Shown piece after piece: positions 16,922 through 42,290 of a stretch of DNA of 64,000 nt. This stretch comes from Brevibacillus brevis (GTDB taxonomy: Bacteria > Bacillota > Bacilli > Brevibacillales > Brevibacillaceae). The notes under the pieces are model-generated. The model saw only the letters and a program-made list of their open reading frames with translations. It had not been told where the DNA came from and did not search any database. Where the stretch lies: contig NZ_LR134338.1 of assembly GCF_900637055.1 (NCBI RefSeq), forward strand, positions 2,614,001 through 2,678,000. Direction: 5' to 3'. A program made the translations under genes and the position numbers. Position 1 is the first letter of the stretch; each line of letters opens with the position of its first letter.

Positions 16922-17784
16922 GCGACTTCTTATTCAATCCTCTTTTGGTAAAAGAAATGCGGGACAGATTCCGCTCGAGAAAGACCATGGTCATATTAGC
17001 GATTTACTTATTTGTCATGGGGGGAATTCCGATGGGCTTTTTGCTCATGGACCCCCTGAAGGCTGAATCGTTAGGGGATAACCGGGACCTGTTTCTAATT
17101 TCCGCGGGGATACACTACGCGATGGTTTGCTTTGTGGCACCTGCCCTGACTGCTGGAGCGATCAGTGGTGAGAGAGAACGCCAGACCTTGCCTATTTTGC
17201 TGACGACCCAGTTGTCGACGCGCACGATTATTTTGAGCAAGCTCATTACGTCTTTGGCGTTCTCCACATTGCTCTTGGTTGCATCGATGCCTTTGTACAG
17301 TATCGTGATGCTGTACGGAAGCGTCTCCCCGGAACAAATGGTCCAGCTCGTCCTTTTTCTCGCGGTGAATATGTTTTTTCTCGGATCGTTGGGGTTGTTC
17401 TGCTCCACCTGGATTAAACGAACGTCAATTTCGACCGTTACCACATACGGCATTGCCTTCTTTTTTGTAGTAGGTACTGGCTTGCTGTTCTTTTTTATCG
17501 GAGAATCCTTGCAACAGACGTATCCGGAACGGTACGTCAATTCGGATGTTTGGAGCATGTATGAGCTGCAGATGTTGGCAGGGATGAACCCTATCATCGT
17601 TTTGTTAGATATTTTAGGCGAGTCATTCGATCAATCCGATGACATCAGTTTTGCACCGTGGTTGTTTTTCTCATGTGTGTACGTGGTTCTTTCCTTTGTG
17701 CTCGTCATCTGGAGCGCTTATTTGTTAAAACCAATCCGACGAAAATGGTGGAGTTGGAAGAAACGACCTGTTCGTGTACAATGA
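16918..17784 (+). CDS. ABC-2 type transporter permease
   Basis: A 288-residue integral membrane protein with six spans: MVILAIYLFVMGGIPMGFLL, the AMVCFVAPALTAGAISGERERQTLPILLTTQLS coupling region (typical ABC-2), and later hydrophobic segments. GTG 16918 overlaps the ATPase stop by four bases. Substrate unknown; the ECF sigma/propeller genes upstream suggest a cell-envelope signal or a compound acting on the envelope. Confidence 0.92.
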   Translation: MSDFLFNPLLVKEMRDRFRSRKTMVILAIYLFVMGGIPMGFLLMDPLKAESLGDNRDLFLISAGIHYAMVCFVAPALTAGAISGERERQTLPILLTTQLSTRTIILSKLITSLAFSTLLLVASMPLYSIVMLYGSVSPEQMVQLVLFLAVNMFFLGSLGLFCSTWIKRTSISTVTTYGIAFFFVVGTGLLFFFIGESLQQTYPERYVNSDVWSMYELQMLAGMNPIIVLLDILGESFDQSDDISFAPWLFFSCVYVVLSFVLVIWSAYLLKPIRRKWWSWKKRPVRVQ

Positions 17785-17815
17785 AAAAGGTGCATGGGAA
17801 AAGGGAGGTTTTTTT

Positions 17816-17986
17816 GTGAGCGATCAAGATGTACAGATCATTGATTTTGAAGAACTGCTTCGTGCGATTGAGAGTCGTCTGGCTTCTGCAGGGATGTATG
17901 TCAAACGCGAAGCGATCGTGACCATTCTTCAGGCAGAAGAAGCATTTTTGCTTGAAAAAGGTGTTCTTCAAGAGTATAGTGAGTAA
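17816..17986 (+). CDS. small hypothetical protein, 56 aa
   Basis: GTG 17816 is preceded by AAGGGAGG seven bases upstream. The product (MSDQDVQIIDFEELLRAIESRL to VLQEYSE) is acidic and helical, with no membrane segment. It is the last gene of the sigma/ABC operon, 31 bases after the permease and before a strong terminator. No family recognised. Confidence 0.7.
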   Translation: MSDQDVQIIDFEELLRAIESRLASAGMYVKREAIVTILQAEEAFLLEKGVLQEYSE

Positions 17987-17992
17987 TCAGCT

Positions 17993-18024
17993 AACAGCCT
18001 GCCTTAAGTGGTAGGCTGTTTTTT
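17993..18024 (+). terminator. rho-independent terminator of the sigma/ABC operon
   Basis: AACAGCCTGCC (17993-18003) pairs with GGTAGGCTGTT (18010-18020) with one G-T wobble and a 6-base loop, followed by TTTT. Confidence 0.9.
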
Positions 18025-18124
18025 GTGACGGGGAAGGCACAGAGTTATTCGCCTGTTTGCTTCTCCCGGAAAAAAACGGTATGATGGATCAGAATACGAA
18101 TATCAGCATAAGGACGTGAACACA

Positions 18125-18424
18125 TTGACAGAAGAGAACAAAGACCTTGAGTTGGGCGATATCATTACATTGGACGATGAAAATGGTGAACCGTTGGGGG
18201 ATTTCGAAGTATTGGCTATGTTCGACCTGAACGGTAAAGAATATATTGCCTTGGCTGAAGCAGTGGAAGACGAAGAAAGCGAAGAAGATGAAGAAGTGGA
18301 CATCTTCGTATTCCAAGTAGACGGCGGCGAAATGGTACCATTGGAAGAGGACGAGGAGAGCACTGTTTACGCGAAGCTGAACGAAGTGCTGGAAGGTATC
18401 GAACTCATTAAAGAAGACAAGTAA
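18125..18424 (+). CDS. DUF1292 (YrzB-like) acidic protein
   Basis: A 99-residue, strongly acidic protein: GDIITLDDENGEPLGDFEVLAMFDLNGKEYIALAEA is the DUF1292 core, followed by a Glu/Asp-rich segment and VDIFVFQVDGGEMVPLEEDEE. Function in the family is unknown. Two starts are possible: GTG 18116, which nearly touches the AAGGA site, and TTG 18125, which is better spaced; I prefer the latter. It has its own terminator. Confidence 0.85.
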   Translation: MTEENKDLELGDIITLDDENGEPLGDFEVLAMFDLNGKEYIALAEAVEDEESEEDEEVDIFVFQVDGGEMVPLEEDEESTVYAKLNEVLEGIELIKEDK

Positions 18425-18441
18425 TCCGGTATGAATGAAAC

Positions 18442-18482
18442 AAGCCACTGCTGGCGTTAGAACCCAAGCAGTGGCTTTTTCT
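18442..18482 (+). terminator. rho-independent terminator
   Basis: AAGCCACTGCT (18442-18452) pairs perfectly with AGCAGTGGCTT (18467-18477) and a T run follows. It lies between the DUF1292 gene and the convergent YflT-type gene. Confidence 0.9.
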
Positions 18483-18491
18483 TGCGGTCGA

Positions 18492-18869
18492 TCAGTCATT
18501 CATTTTAATAATGTTATCCTTAAGGTCTCGTACAACGAGAAGGCAGGTGTAGTCTGTATCCTGTAGTTCGCGAACCAAGGCAGAGCACTCATCTTTCGTA
18601 AGACCAAGCTTTTCGAGTCGCTGACGGAGTTCTTTACCGCCATTGTCAAAGAAATGCGCCATGCTGTCAATGTGACCGACGGCACTTTCAAAGTGGGTAC
18701 TGTATTTATAAAAATTGTTTCGTTGATTGGAGTGATTTTTATCAGGATTCCATTTCAAAACCCAGATGTCATCACTGTTGTATCCGGCAGAATTTAACGC
18801 GTGAACGTCAGAAGCTAGCTCAGCATCATACTTGTGGAATTTGACGAACGGCTTGGTAGCACTGATCAA
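18492..18869 (-). CDS. YflT/GSP17M-type general stress protein
   Basis: A 125-residue protein. The N-terminal half (LASDVHALNSAGYNSDDIWVL) and the helical middle (HIDSMAHFFDNGGKELRQRLEKLGLTKDE) followed by a beta strand (DYTCLLVV) fit the heat-induced stress protein YflT domain of B. subtilis GSP17M/YflT. Its molecular role is unknown; relatives are SigB-controlled, but I see no clear SigB promoter here. Start TTG 18869 has a GGGGGG-rich site seven bases upstream. Confidence 0.78.
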   Translation of the reverse strand: MISATKPFVKFHKYDAELASDVHALNSAGYNSDDIWVLKWNPDKNHSNQRNNFYKYSTHFESAVGHIDSMAHFFDNGGKELRQRLEKLGLTKDECSALVRELQDTDYTCLLVVRDLKDNIIKMND

Positions 18870-19068
18870 AAATATTCCCCCCTTTTTCGCCTCAGGAATC
18901 GATGCCTTACTAGGATGCCCAAAGCCAGAACGCGGATGAATGGAAATACCTGAGGCACGGCTGGAGTGCTACGCAAGAACAATGAGCATATTTTCCTTGA
19001 TGGCAGCAGGATTTACACGGATGGGGGAAGAAATAGAGAAAGGGAAACAGATGTTTTGGTTTTTCATT

Positions 19069-19098
19069 TTGACCAATCTTCACCATTAGTGCTACACT
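19069..19098 (+). promoter_or_regulatory. SigA-like promoter upstream of candidate small RNA
   Basis: TTGACC (19069-19074) and TACACT (19093-19098) are separated by 18 bases. They match the -35 consensus at five of six and the -10 at four of six positions. Confidence 0.4.
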
Positions 19099-19104
19099 AA
19101 TTAA

Positions 19105-19193
19105 TGGAATAGGCATGTCATGTACAGAACGAATGAGAAACGAGGAATACTGAGGAGAATCGGCCATCTCGCTAGGGGCGAGGTGGCTTTTTT
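19105..19193 (+). ncRNA. candidate small RNA ending at an intrinsic terminator
   Basis: Between the promoter-like pair above and the terminator GCCATCTCGC/GCGAGGTGGC plus T6 (19163-19193) lies about 90 bases with no good ribosome site. The terminator cannot belong to any upstream rightward gene, since the nearest ends at 18424 and has its own. An alternative is a leader of parE with an attenuator. Confidence 0.35.
19163..19193 (+). terminator. orphan rho-independent terminator
   Basis: Stem GCCATCTCGC (19163-19172) / GCGAGGTGGC (19178-19187) with one wobble, then six T. No rightward protein gene lies directly upstream. Confidence 0.75.
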
Positions 19194-19396
19194 GCCCCAT
19201 TTTGCTACTGGCGTTGAATACTATGGGAACCATACGGTACAATAGCGATTAAGTGTTCGCTTTTATTAGGAAAACGTTCCTCTCATGGGGATTGAACCAT
19301 CTCGGCGTTTTTCAAAAAAGGTGAATACGACGCTAGCCATCAGTAAAAAGGCATGAAAGTTTTTGTAGTGTCCGAAGAGTAGAGGGGAGAGCGCGA

Positions 19397-21367
19397 TTGA
19401 AGGAAACAGAAACACAGCAAACATTAACGTATACGGAAGAAGATATTCAGGTCTTAGAAGGCTTGATTGCCGTTCGAAAGCGGCCTGGAATGTACATAGG
19501 CTCCACGGGCTCGCGTGGCCTGCATCATCTGCTGTGGGAAATTGTAGATAACGCCAAAGACGAGGCGCTTGCCGGCGTTAACGATAGCATCATCGTCACT
19601 TTGTACAAGGATGGCAGTGTCAGCGTAGAGGACCATGGACGCGGAATTCCAACGGGTATGCACAAGACTGGCCGACCTGTACCAGAAGTTATTTTTACGA
19701 CGCTCCATGCCGGTGGTAAATTCGGTGGTGGCGGATACAAAAAAAGTGGTGGCTTGCACGGGGTAGGCTCCAGTGTCGTTGTGGCCTTGTCCAAATGGCT
19801 TGAGGTCGAAATCCACCGGGAAGGCAAAATTCATAAGCAACGCTTTGAATATGTGGTGGATGCAAATGGAACTGAGCATGTCGGTAAACCGGTTACCGGT
19901 CTTGAAATCACAGGGAACACCAAACGTACAGGAACAACGGTACGTTTTCTGCCGGATGACGCGGTGTTTGGCAATGCTCGCTTTGACTATGAGACGATTC
20001 GTGATCGTTTTCGTGAGACGGCATTCCTTCTGAAAAAGCTGCGCATGGTTTTGATTGACGAGCGCGGACCTGAAAAGAAACGGGAAGAGTTTTACTTCGA
20101 AGATGGCTTGAAATCATACGTTTCTTACTTGAACGAGGGGAAAAATACGCTCCATCCGATCGTTTACTTCGAAGGGGAAAAGGACAATATCTACGTCGAG
20201 CTGGCTTTTCAGTACAATGACGGCTATGCAGAGACACTGGTGTCCTATGTCAACTCGATTGTAACAACGGATGGCGGAACACATGTTACGGGCTTCCGCA
20301 ACGGTACGACCCGGATCTTTAACGAATTTGCCCGGAAAAAAGGGTACTTGAAAGAAAAAGACCCGAACTTGACTGGAAACGATTTGCGGGAAGGTTTCCT
20401 CGGTGTATTGTCATTGCAAATGGCTGACGTCCAGTTTGAGTCCCAAACAAAAGACAAGCTGGGGAACGAAGAAGCACGGGCAATCGTAGAGCAGATTGTT
20501 TCCGAAAAGCTAGGCTTCTTCCTCGAGGAAAATCCGGAAATAGGCAAGCTGCTGATTGACAAGGCATTGCGTTCTGCTGAGATTCGCGAAGAGCTACGCA
20601 AACAACGCGAAGCCCTTCGCGGCGACAAGAAAGGCAAAACCGCGAAAAAGCGCAAATCGATTTCGGAAAAGTTTACTCCGCCGCAATACAGAGACTCCAA
20701 GCGCAATGAGCTCTTCCTCGTCGAGGGGGATTCCGCGGGTGGCTCTGCAAAACAGGCGCGTAATTCAGAGTTCCAAGCCTTGTTCAGCCTCCGAGGGAAG
20801 CCGTTGAACACGGAAAAAGCAAAGCTATCCGAGGTATTGGCGAATGAAGAGTTCCGCACGATCCTAGAGGTGCTTGAAACCGATATTGGCGAAGAGTTTT
20901 CCATCGAAAACTGTGCATTTGACAAAGTGATTATCATGTCTGATGCGGACGTTGACGGCTCGCACATTCAAACGCTGCTCCTGACCTTCTTCTTCCGCTA
21001 CATGCGCCCGATGATTGCAGCTGGTCACTTGTATATTGCCCAACCGCCTTTGTATCAGGTGAAAAAGCAGAGCAAGGGCAAGCAGACAGAGGCGATCTAC
21101 TGTTGGAGCGATTACGAGCTGGAACAAGCGTTGAAAAAGGCTGGACGCGGTGCTGAAGTGCAGCGCTACAAAGGTTTGGGTGAGATGAACGCCGATCAGC
21201 TCTGGGAAACAACTATGGACCCTGAGACGCGCAAGCTCATTAAGGTTGAACTGGAAGACCTCGCTCACTGTGAGAAGCTGGTAACCGTTTTGATGGGTGA
21301 CAAAGTCCCACCACGTCGAGAGTGGATTGAGAATCACGTCACCTTTGAAGTGGGGGAGGATGAATAA
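19397..21367 (+). CDS. parE: DNA topoisomerase IV subunit B
   Basis: A 656-residue type IIA topoisomerase ATPase subunit. N-terminal GHKL domain: [80 protein letters not shown] and [12 protein letters not shown]-terminus [21 protein letters not shown]. Pairing with the next gene and the length favour ParE over GyrB. Together with ParC it decatenates daughter chromosomes. TTG 19397 is preceded by AGGGGAGA; parC follows two bases after the stop. Confidence 0.95.
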   Translation: MKETETQQTLTYTEEDIQVLEGLIAVRKRPGMYIGSTGSRGLHHLLWEIVDNAKDEALAGVNDSIIVTLYKDGSVSVEDHGRGIPTGMHKTGRPVPEVIFTTLHAGGKFGGGGYKKSGGLHGVGSSVVVALSKWLEVEIHREGKIHKQRFEYVVDANGTEHVGKPVTGLEITGNTKRTGTTVRFLPDDAVFGNARFDYETIRDRFRETAFLLKKLRMVLIDERGPEKKREEFYFEDGLKSYVSYLNEGKNTLHPIVYFEGEKDNIYVELAFQYNDGYAETLVSYVNSIVTTDGGTHVTGFRNGTTRIFNEFARKKGYLKEKDPNLTGNDLREGFLGVLSLQMADVQFESQTKDKLGNEEARAIVEQIVSEKLGFFLEENPEIGKLLIDKALRSAEIREELRKQREALRGDKKGKTAKKRKSISEKFTPPQYRDSKRNELFLVEGDSAGGSAKQARNSEFQALFSLRGKPLNTEKAKLSEVLANEEFRTILEVLETDIGEEFSIENCAFDKVIIMSDADVDGSHIQTLLLTFFFRYMRPMIAAGHLYIAQPPLYQVKKQSKGKQTEAIYCWSDYELEQALKKAGRGAEVQRYKGLGEMNADQLWETTMDPETRKLIKVELEDLAHCEKLVTVLMGDKVPPRREWIENHVTFEVGEDE

Positions 21368-21369
21368 GC

Positions 21370-23913
21370 ATGCTGTCCAATCAAATTATTAATCAGAGCT
21401 TCGCGGAGATTATGGGAAAGCGCTTCGGGGACTATGCCAACCTGGTTATTCTCTCACGCGCGATCCCGGATGCTCGCGATGGACTAAAACCGGTACAGCG
21501 CCGTATTTTGTATGCAATGTACCAAGAAGGCAACACGAACGATAAACCTTACCGTAAATCAGCGAAAACAGTCGGGTACGTGATGGGTACCTATCACCCG
21601 CACGGTGACTCGGCGATTTACGAAACAATGGTGCGGATGGCGCAATGGTGGAAAATGCGGCAGGTGCTTATTCAAGGCCACGGAAACTTTGGTAGCTTGG
21701 ACGCAGACCCGCCAGCCGCTATGCGTTACACCGAATCCAGACTGTCGGCATTGGCCAACGAGCTACTGCGCGATATTGAAAAGGATACGGTTACATTTAT
21801 CCCGAACTACGACAACTCCGCTCAACAACCGGCAGTATTGCCTTCACGATTTCCTAATCTTCTCGTGAATGGTGCTGCCGGGATCGCGGTCGGTTTTGCA
21901 ACTGACATCCCTACTCACAATTTGGGTGAAGTCATCGATGCGGCAGTTGCACAAATGAAGAACCCGAATATCTCGCTGGATGAGCTGATGCAGCACGTCA
22001 AAGGTCCAGATTTTCCAACAGGCGGCATTGTTCAAGGGTTGTCCGGGATTCGCAAGGCGTTTGAGACAGGCCGTGGCCAATTTATCATTCGCGGGAAGAC
22101 CCATGTAGAGGAGCCAAAAGGCGGCAAGATCAAAAAAATCGTCATTTCCGAAATCCCTTACGAAGTGGTCAAGTCGAAGCTCGTCGGCCAAATCGATGAG
22201 CTCGTAATGGAGCGCAAAATCGAGGGGGCACTGGCGGTTCGCGATGAAACTGGTCGCAAAGAGGCCGAGCAGAAAAAGGTCCGTATCGTAGTAGATATTC
22301 GCAAGGAAGCGGATGAGCAGGCGATTCTCAACTACCTGTACAAAAATACGGATCTGCAAATCTATTACAATTACAACATGAACGTGATTCATGAGGGGAC
22401 CATCCGCCAGATGGGACTCAAGGCTTTGTTGGGGGCATATATCGACCACCAAAAAGAAGTCGTCACGAATCGCTGCCAATATGATCTGAATCGTAAGCAA
22501 AGCCGCAAGCATATCGTGGAAGGCTTGATTCGCGCCAAGTCCATTTTGCGTCAGATCGTCGATACGATTATGGATTCGGAAGACCGTGCAGATGCCAAGA
22601 AAAACATCATGGAGAAATACGGCTTCACCGAAAACCAAGCAGATGCGATCTTGAGCATTCAACTCGCTTCCTTGACACGTTTGGATATCGTCAAGTTGGA
22701 AAAAGAATTGGCTACGCTGGCAAAAGAAATCGAGGAACTGAAATCGATTTTGGCAAGCGAGAAAAAGCTGATTCAAGTCATTACAGGCGAGTTGAACGAG
22801 ATCAAGAAAAAATACGCAGAAGAGCGCCTGACAGAAATCCAGGGCGAGATCGAGGAAATCAAAATCGACATCGCGATGCAAATTAATGCAGAGGATTGCA
22901 TCGTAACCCTCACAAACGAAGGATATATCAAGCGGACGAGCCCGCGCTCCTTTAAATCAGTGGGGGGAACGCTGGAGACATGTGGGGTAAAAGAAGGAGA
23001 CCGTGTCCGTTATTTCATGGAGACGAATACGTCCCATACTGCTCTCTTCTTTACCCAGGACGGTAAATACTTCGCCACCTTGGTCAACGCCTTCCCGGAC
23101 GATAAGTGGAAGGATATTGGTTCCGCCCTCGTCAACATCATCCCATTGGAGAAGAATCAGCGAATTGTTGGCTTTACGATCGTAGAAAACTTCAAACAAC
23201 CGCTGTATGTATACCATGTAAGTAAAAATGGATTGATGAAAAAGACGGCGTTGTCCGAATACGAAACGAATCGTTCCAGTGCGTTGGTAGCTGCGAAGCT
23301 GAAAGCAGACGATGACGAGTTTGTGAATGTATTTGTGGCTGACGAAGCTGGGGCGATACTCGGTGCGACGAAAGATGGCATGGGCATTCGATTCCAACGC
23401 AATGAAGTCAGCGCAACGGGTAGAGCATCGAGCGGTGTAAAAGCAATCGCACTAGCTCCTGGCGACGATGTCATCACGATGCTTCCGATTGAGGAAGACG
23501 ATTCTCGTGCCTTTAGCTTGCTGACGGCTGAAGGGGTTGTAAAACGCACAGCCATTGCTGCGATTCCACTCCAAGCTCGCGCAGGCAAAGGCGTACAGTT
23601 GATTCGTAAACGAAAAAATAATCCGCATGAGCTTGTTGCGATGTTCATCGAGGAAACGGTTTATGCCTGGACGTCGCAGAACGAATGGACCCTTGTAGAG
23701 ACAGAGCAAGTGATCGTCAACGAGCAAGGTGGTATCGGCCGACAACTAGTCGAGGGTGGGGTAAAAGCAGTAGCTTTTGAAACCATTTTGCCTTCAGATG
23801 AACCGAAGGACGAAGCGACTGCAAAAGGCCCAGGAGACGGATCTGGCACAGCAGGACAACAGAAAACGTCGAATGCCCAGGCCAGCCTGTTCGATGGAGA
23901 TCATCGTGAATAA
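21370..23913 (+). CDS. parC: DNA topoisomerase IV subunit A
   Basis: An 847-residue breakage-rejoining subunit. Visible: [22 protein letters not shown], the quinolone-determining stretch [12 protein letters not shown] with Ser81 and Glu85 (the usual susceptible residues), and the catalytic Tyr120 in AAMRYTES. A long coiled coil lies around 430-500, followed by a C-terminal propeller with repeated GV.R..-type blades. The last 40 residues are a low-complexity Gly/Asp/Ala tail. It forms the heterotetramer with ParE. A GGGGGAGG site sits in the end of parE. Confidence 0.95.
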   Translation: MLSNQIINQSFAEIMGKRFGDYANLVILSRAIPDARDGLKPVQRRILYAMYQEGNTNDKPYRKSAKTVGYVMGTYHPHGDSAIYETMVRMAQWWKMRQVLIQGHGNFGSLDADPPAAMRYTESRLSALANELLRDIEKDTVTFIPNYDNSAQQPAVLPSRFPNLLVNGAAGIAVGFATDIPTHNLGEVIDAAVAQMKNPNISLDELMQHVKGPDFPTGGIVQGLSGIRKAFETGRGQFIIRGKTHVEEPKGGKIKKIVISEIPYEVVKSKLVGQIDELVMERKIEGALAVRDETGRKEAEQKKVRIVVDIRKEADEQAILNYLYKNTDLQIYYNYNMNVIHEGTIRQMGLKALLGAYIDHQKEVVTNRCQYDLNRKQSRKHIVEGLIRAKSILRQIVDTIMDSEDRADAKKNIMEKYGFTENQADAILSIQLASLTRLDIVKLEKELATLAKEIEELKSILASEKKLIQVITGELNEIKKKYAEERLTEIQGEIEEIKIDIAMQINAEDCIVTLTNEGYIKRTSPRSFKSVGGTLETCGVKEGDRVRYFMETNTSHTALFFTQDGKYFATLVNAFPDDKWKDIGSALVNIIPLEKNQRIVGFTIVENFKQPLYVYHVSKNGLMKKTALSEYETNRSSALVAAKLKADDDEFVNVFVADEAGAILGATKDGMGIRFQRNEVSATGRASSGVKAIALAPGDDVITMLPIEEDDSRAFSLLTAEGVVKRTAIAAIPLQARAGKGVQLIRKRKNNPHELVAMFIEETVYAWTSQNEWTLVETEQVIVNEQGGIGRQLVEGGVKAVAFETILPSDEPKDEATAKGPGDGSGTAGQQKTSNAQASLFDGDHRE

Positions 23914-23929
23914 AAGGAATGATGAATAG

Positions 23930-24250
23930 ATGGCGTTTGAAGCCTTTGTTTCACCGCTAAGCTGGCAGCAGGTTTCTCTGCTCCTCGATACTGTGCAATA
24001 TTTCGAAGACGCGCCAAAACTGCTTTCCCTTCCACAAGAGCAAGGAGCAAGTGTGCCTGTGCCGATTACGTCAGACACATTGAAGACGATGCTTGGTTGT
24101 CTGGACGAAGAGGAAGCATTTAGTCGCAAAGCTTTTTCATTGAAATGGGAAGCAGCTGAGGACGAAGGGAGTGGCTATCTGGTTGTCGAGCTTCCGAATG
24201 GACACACCGTGAGACAGCCAGCCGTTCTATCTGCTTTTTCTCCGGTTTAA
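23930..24250 (+). CDS. hypothetical protein, 106 aa
   Basis: A small acidic protein starting ATG 23930, 16 bases after parC and before a terminator, so probably the last gene of the parE-parC transcript. Product: MAFEAFVSPLSWQQVSLLLDTVQYFEDAPK to VELPNGHTVRQPAVLSAF. No membrane segment or known motif was seen; the ribosome site (AAGGAATGATGAATAG) is loose. Not recognised. Confidence 0.7.
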   Translation: MAFEAFVSPLSWQQVSLLLDTVQYFEDAPKLLSLPQEQGASVPVPITSDTLKTMLGCLDEEEAFSRKAFSLKWEAAEDEGSGYLVVELPNGHTVRQPAVLSAFSPV

Positions 24251-24251
24251 C

Positions 24252-24320
24252 AAAAAAACGCTTTGGTGACGCGCTTGCATTCATGACAGAATGTGAGCCG
24301 TTTAGCCAAAGCGTTTTTTT
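24252..24320 (+). terminator. long-armed terminator-like inverted repeat
   Basis: AAAAAAACGCTTTGG (24252-24266) and CCAAAGCGTTTTTTT (24306-24320) are perfectly complementary 15-base arms around a 39-base loop that itself contains CATTC-ATGACA-GAATG. It ends the parE-parC unit and can act in both directions. Confidence 0.75.
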
Positions 24321-24362
24321 GCATACAAAAAGATTGCCAGCAATTGGAGTATGTGATACAGT

Positions 24363-24399
24363 TTGAACACGAGTTGTTGTGTAATAAAGTTAGTAACTT
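24363..24399 (+). promoter_or_regulatory. promoter and palindromic operator of the nitroreductase
   Basis: TTGAAC (24363-24368), 16 bases, TAAAGT (24385-24390) resemble a SigA promoter. The perfect inverted repeat AAGTTA-G-TAACTT (24387-24399) overlaps the -10 element, where a repressor would block initiation. The regulator gene is not adjacent. Confidence 0.5.
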
Positions 24400-24435
24400 A
24401 CCGAATTTTCATACTTACCAATGGAGGATGGAATC

Positions 24436-25083
24436 ATGGAAAAAGTCATTGATCAAAAGGCTTTTATGGACGTCATTCGCGAGCGTCGTTCCGTACGTCA
24501 TTACGATCCAACAGCAAAAATCTCGCGGGATGAAATTAAGGAAATGCTGAAAGAAGCGACCTTGGCACCTTCCAGCTCCAATCTCCAGCCATGGCGATTT
24601 TTGGTTATCGATGAACAGCCATTGAAAGAGAAGCTGCTCCCCATCGCATTTAACCAAAAGCAGGTGGTAGAGGCTGCGGCGATTATTGCAGTCCTGGCTG
24701 ATTATGAGGGCTACAAGCAAGCTGGGAGCATTTACAAAAAAGCGGTAGAAGCGGGCTACATGACAGAAGAAGTAAAAGCCACACTCATCGACAACATCAA
24801 CAAGCGTTATGAGAATCGGGATCGAGCAATCATCAAGGAAATTGCTCTGGTAGACGGAGGTCTCGTCTCGATGCAATTCATGCTCGTTGCCAAGGCAAGA
24901 GGGTATGACACGGTGCCAATGGGAGGCTATAACAGCGAGAAATTCAAGGAAGCTTTCCAAATCCCGGATCAATATGAAACGGTCATGTTGATTGCAGTCG
25001 GCAAAGCGGCAGAACCTGGTCATCCGACTACTCGCTTGGATGTAGAAGAGATTACGTTCTGGAATGAGATGCCGAGTAAATAA
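24436..25083 (+). CDS. nitroreductase family flavoprotein
   Basis: A 215-residue FMN-dependent NAD(P)H oxidoreductase: RERRSVRHYDPTAKIS and ATLAPSSSNLQPWRFLVID form the N-terminal FMN site, SMQFMLVAKARGYDTVPMGGYN the middle, and PTTRLDVEEITFWNE the C-terminus. Such enzymes reduce quinones or nitroaromatics and are often under redox-sensing MarR/HxlR-type repressors. ATG 24436 (MEKVID) has GGAGG eight bases upstream; an ATG at 24421 would bury that site. Confidence 0.92.
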   Translation: MEKVIDQKAFMDVIRERRSVRHYDPTAKISRDEIKEMLKEATLAPSSSNLQPWRFLVIDEQPLKEKLLPIAFNQKQVVEAAAIIAVLADYEGYKQAGSIYKKAVEAGYMTEEVKATLIDNINKRYENRDRAIIKEIALVDGGLVSMQFMLVAKARGYDTVPMGGYNSEKFKEAFQIPDQYETVMLIAVGKAAEPGHPTTRLDVEEITFWNEMPSK

Positions 25084-25100
25084 GCATGGAGAAATGGAAT

Positions 25101-25139
25101 AGCCTTGGCCTGATATGATTTTTGGGCCTAGGCTTTTTT
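25101..25139 (+). terminator. rho-independent terminator of the nitroreductase gene
   Basis: AGCCTTGGCC (25101-25110) pairs with GGCCTAGGCT (25125-25134) with one mismatch; six T follow. Confidence 0.8.
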
Positions 25140-25254
25140 CACGTTTGCAAGCTTTCGAGGGACAGACATGCTGGCAATCAGGTGAAATGGGGCGTACAAT
25201 AGGGGACATGACAGTAACGAGAGAAGCCGCAAACGAGCGAAAGAAGGGTGTAGG

Positions 25255-25935
25255 ATGAAAAGATTGTTGGCAATCAGCGATATTCATGGGGAATTGGAGA
25301 AACTGGAATCGTTGATGGAGCAAATTCAGTACGATCCACAAAACGATCAATTGATCCTGCTAGGTGATTATGTAGACCGTGGACCAGAGTCGAAGGGGGT
25401 CGTCGACAAGGTGAAACAGCTTCATGCAGAAGGGGCAATCGTGTTGATGGGCAACCATGATCATATGATGGTCAAATCGTTCGAACAAGACCCTGTCTTT
25501 ATCGAGCGTTGGTTCAGAAACGGCGCACAAAAGACGTTGGCGAGCTATGGTCATGCCGCAGCAGATATGGAGTCTGGTGCACCGGAGACCTTGGAAATCA
25601 CCTCTTCGGTCAAAGAGCATCTGGAATTTTTGGGTGGCTTGGACTGTTATTATGAAACGAATGATTATATTTTTGTTCACGGGGGTGTACATCCCGAGAC
25701 TCCGGTTGCAGAGACTGACCCGTACCTGCTGATGTGGATTCGTGAAGAGTTCCATAAAGGCTACCAGGGTGAGAAGACCGTTGTTTTCGGTCACACGCCA
25801 ACCAGTTATTTGCACGGTAAACATGATGTGTTTTACGGTGAAAATAAAATCATCGGGATTGACGGAGGTGCCGTATACGGCGGCCGTCTGCATTGCTTGG
25901 AGCTGCCTAGCCGAAAGGTTTATTCGGTAGAGTAA
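25255..25935 (+). CDS. calcineurin-like metallophosphoesterase (PrpE/PPP type)
   Basis: A 226-residue PPP-family phosphatase with all metal motifs: SDIHGE (D9, H11), GDYVDRG (37-43), GNHD (66-69), FVHGGVHP and VFGHTPT. Relatives act as Ser/Thr protein phosphatases or Ap4A hydrolases, and the choice cannot be made by eye. ATG 25255 follows AAGAAGGG. It is monocistronic between two terminators and is the last gene before the NRPS island. Confidence 0.92.
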   Translation: MKRLLAISDIHGELEKLESLMEQIQYDPQNDQLILLGDYVDRGPESKGVVDKVKQLHAEGAIVLMGNHDHMMVKSFEQDPVFIERWFRNGAQKTLASYGHAAADMESGAPETLEITSSVKEHLEFLGGLDCYYETNDYIFVHGGVHPETPVAETDPYLLMWIREEFHKGYQGEKTVVFGHTPTSYLHGKHDVFYGENKIIGIDGGAVYGGRLHCLELPSRKVYSVE

Positions 25936-25948
25936 TAGAGCATTAACG

Positions 25949-25994
25949 AAAGGCTTCCACCTCACTTTGCAAAGAGTGGGTGAAAGCCTTTTTG
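25949..25994 (+). terminator. rho-independent terminator of the phosphoesterase gene
   Basis: AAAGGCTTCCACCTCACT pairs with AGTGGGTGAAAGCCTTT apart from small bulges, then T5. Confidence 0.85.
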
Positions 25995-42274
<16,280 letters not shown>

Positions 42275-42290
42275 TAGATGGTGATGAGGT

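Larger units (their letters stand above)
18870..19396. other. 500-base gap without a recognised protein gene
   Basis: No frame with a ribosome site was found. The interval holds a promoter-like pair and a terminator that may bound a small RNA (listed separately), a 5-base-pair hairpin AGGAA-AACG-TTCCT near 19270, and the parE leader. Confidence 0.5.

Noticed and set aside
19280-19310. tRNA T-arm-like text GGTTCAATCC on the minus strand
   Set aside because: Only a 4-base-pair stem is seen; no acceptor stem, anticodon arm or D arm can be built around it.
21844-22881. Open frame of 345 codons on the minus strand
   Set aside because: It lies wholly inside parC, has low-quality Leu/Phe/Asp-rich text and no ribosome site; it is a shadow of the real gene.
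19397-23913. gyrB-gyrA rather than parE-parC
   Set aside because: Lengths, text of the C-terminal regions and the absence of an origin region (dnaA, recF) nearby favour topoisomerase IV.
24415-25350. Open frame of 311 codons on the minus strand
   Set aside because: It overlaps the nitroreductase, its terminator and the start of the phosphoesterase; the nitroreductase has clear motifs and a ribosome site.
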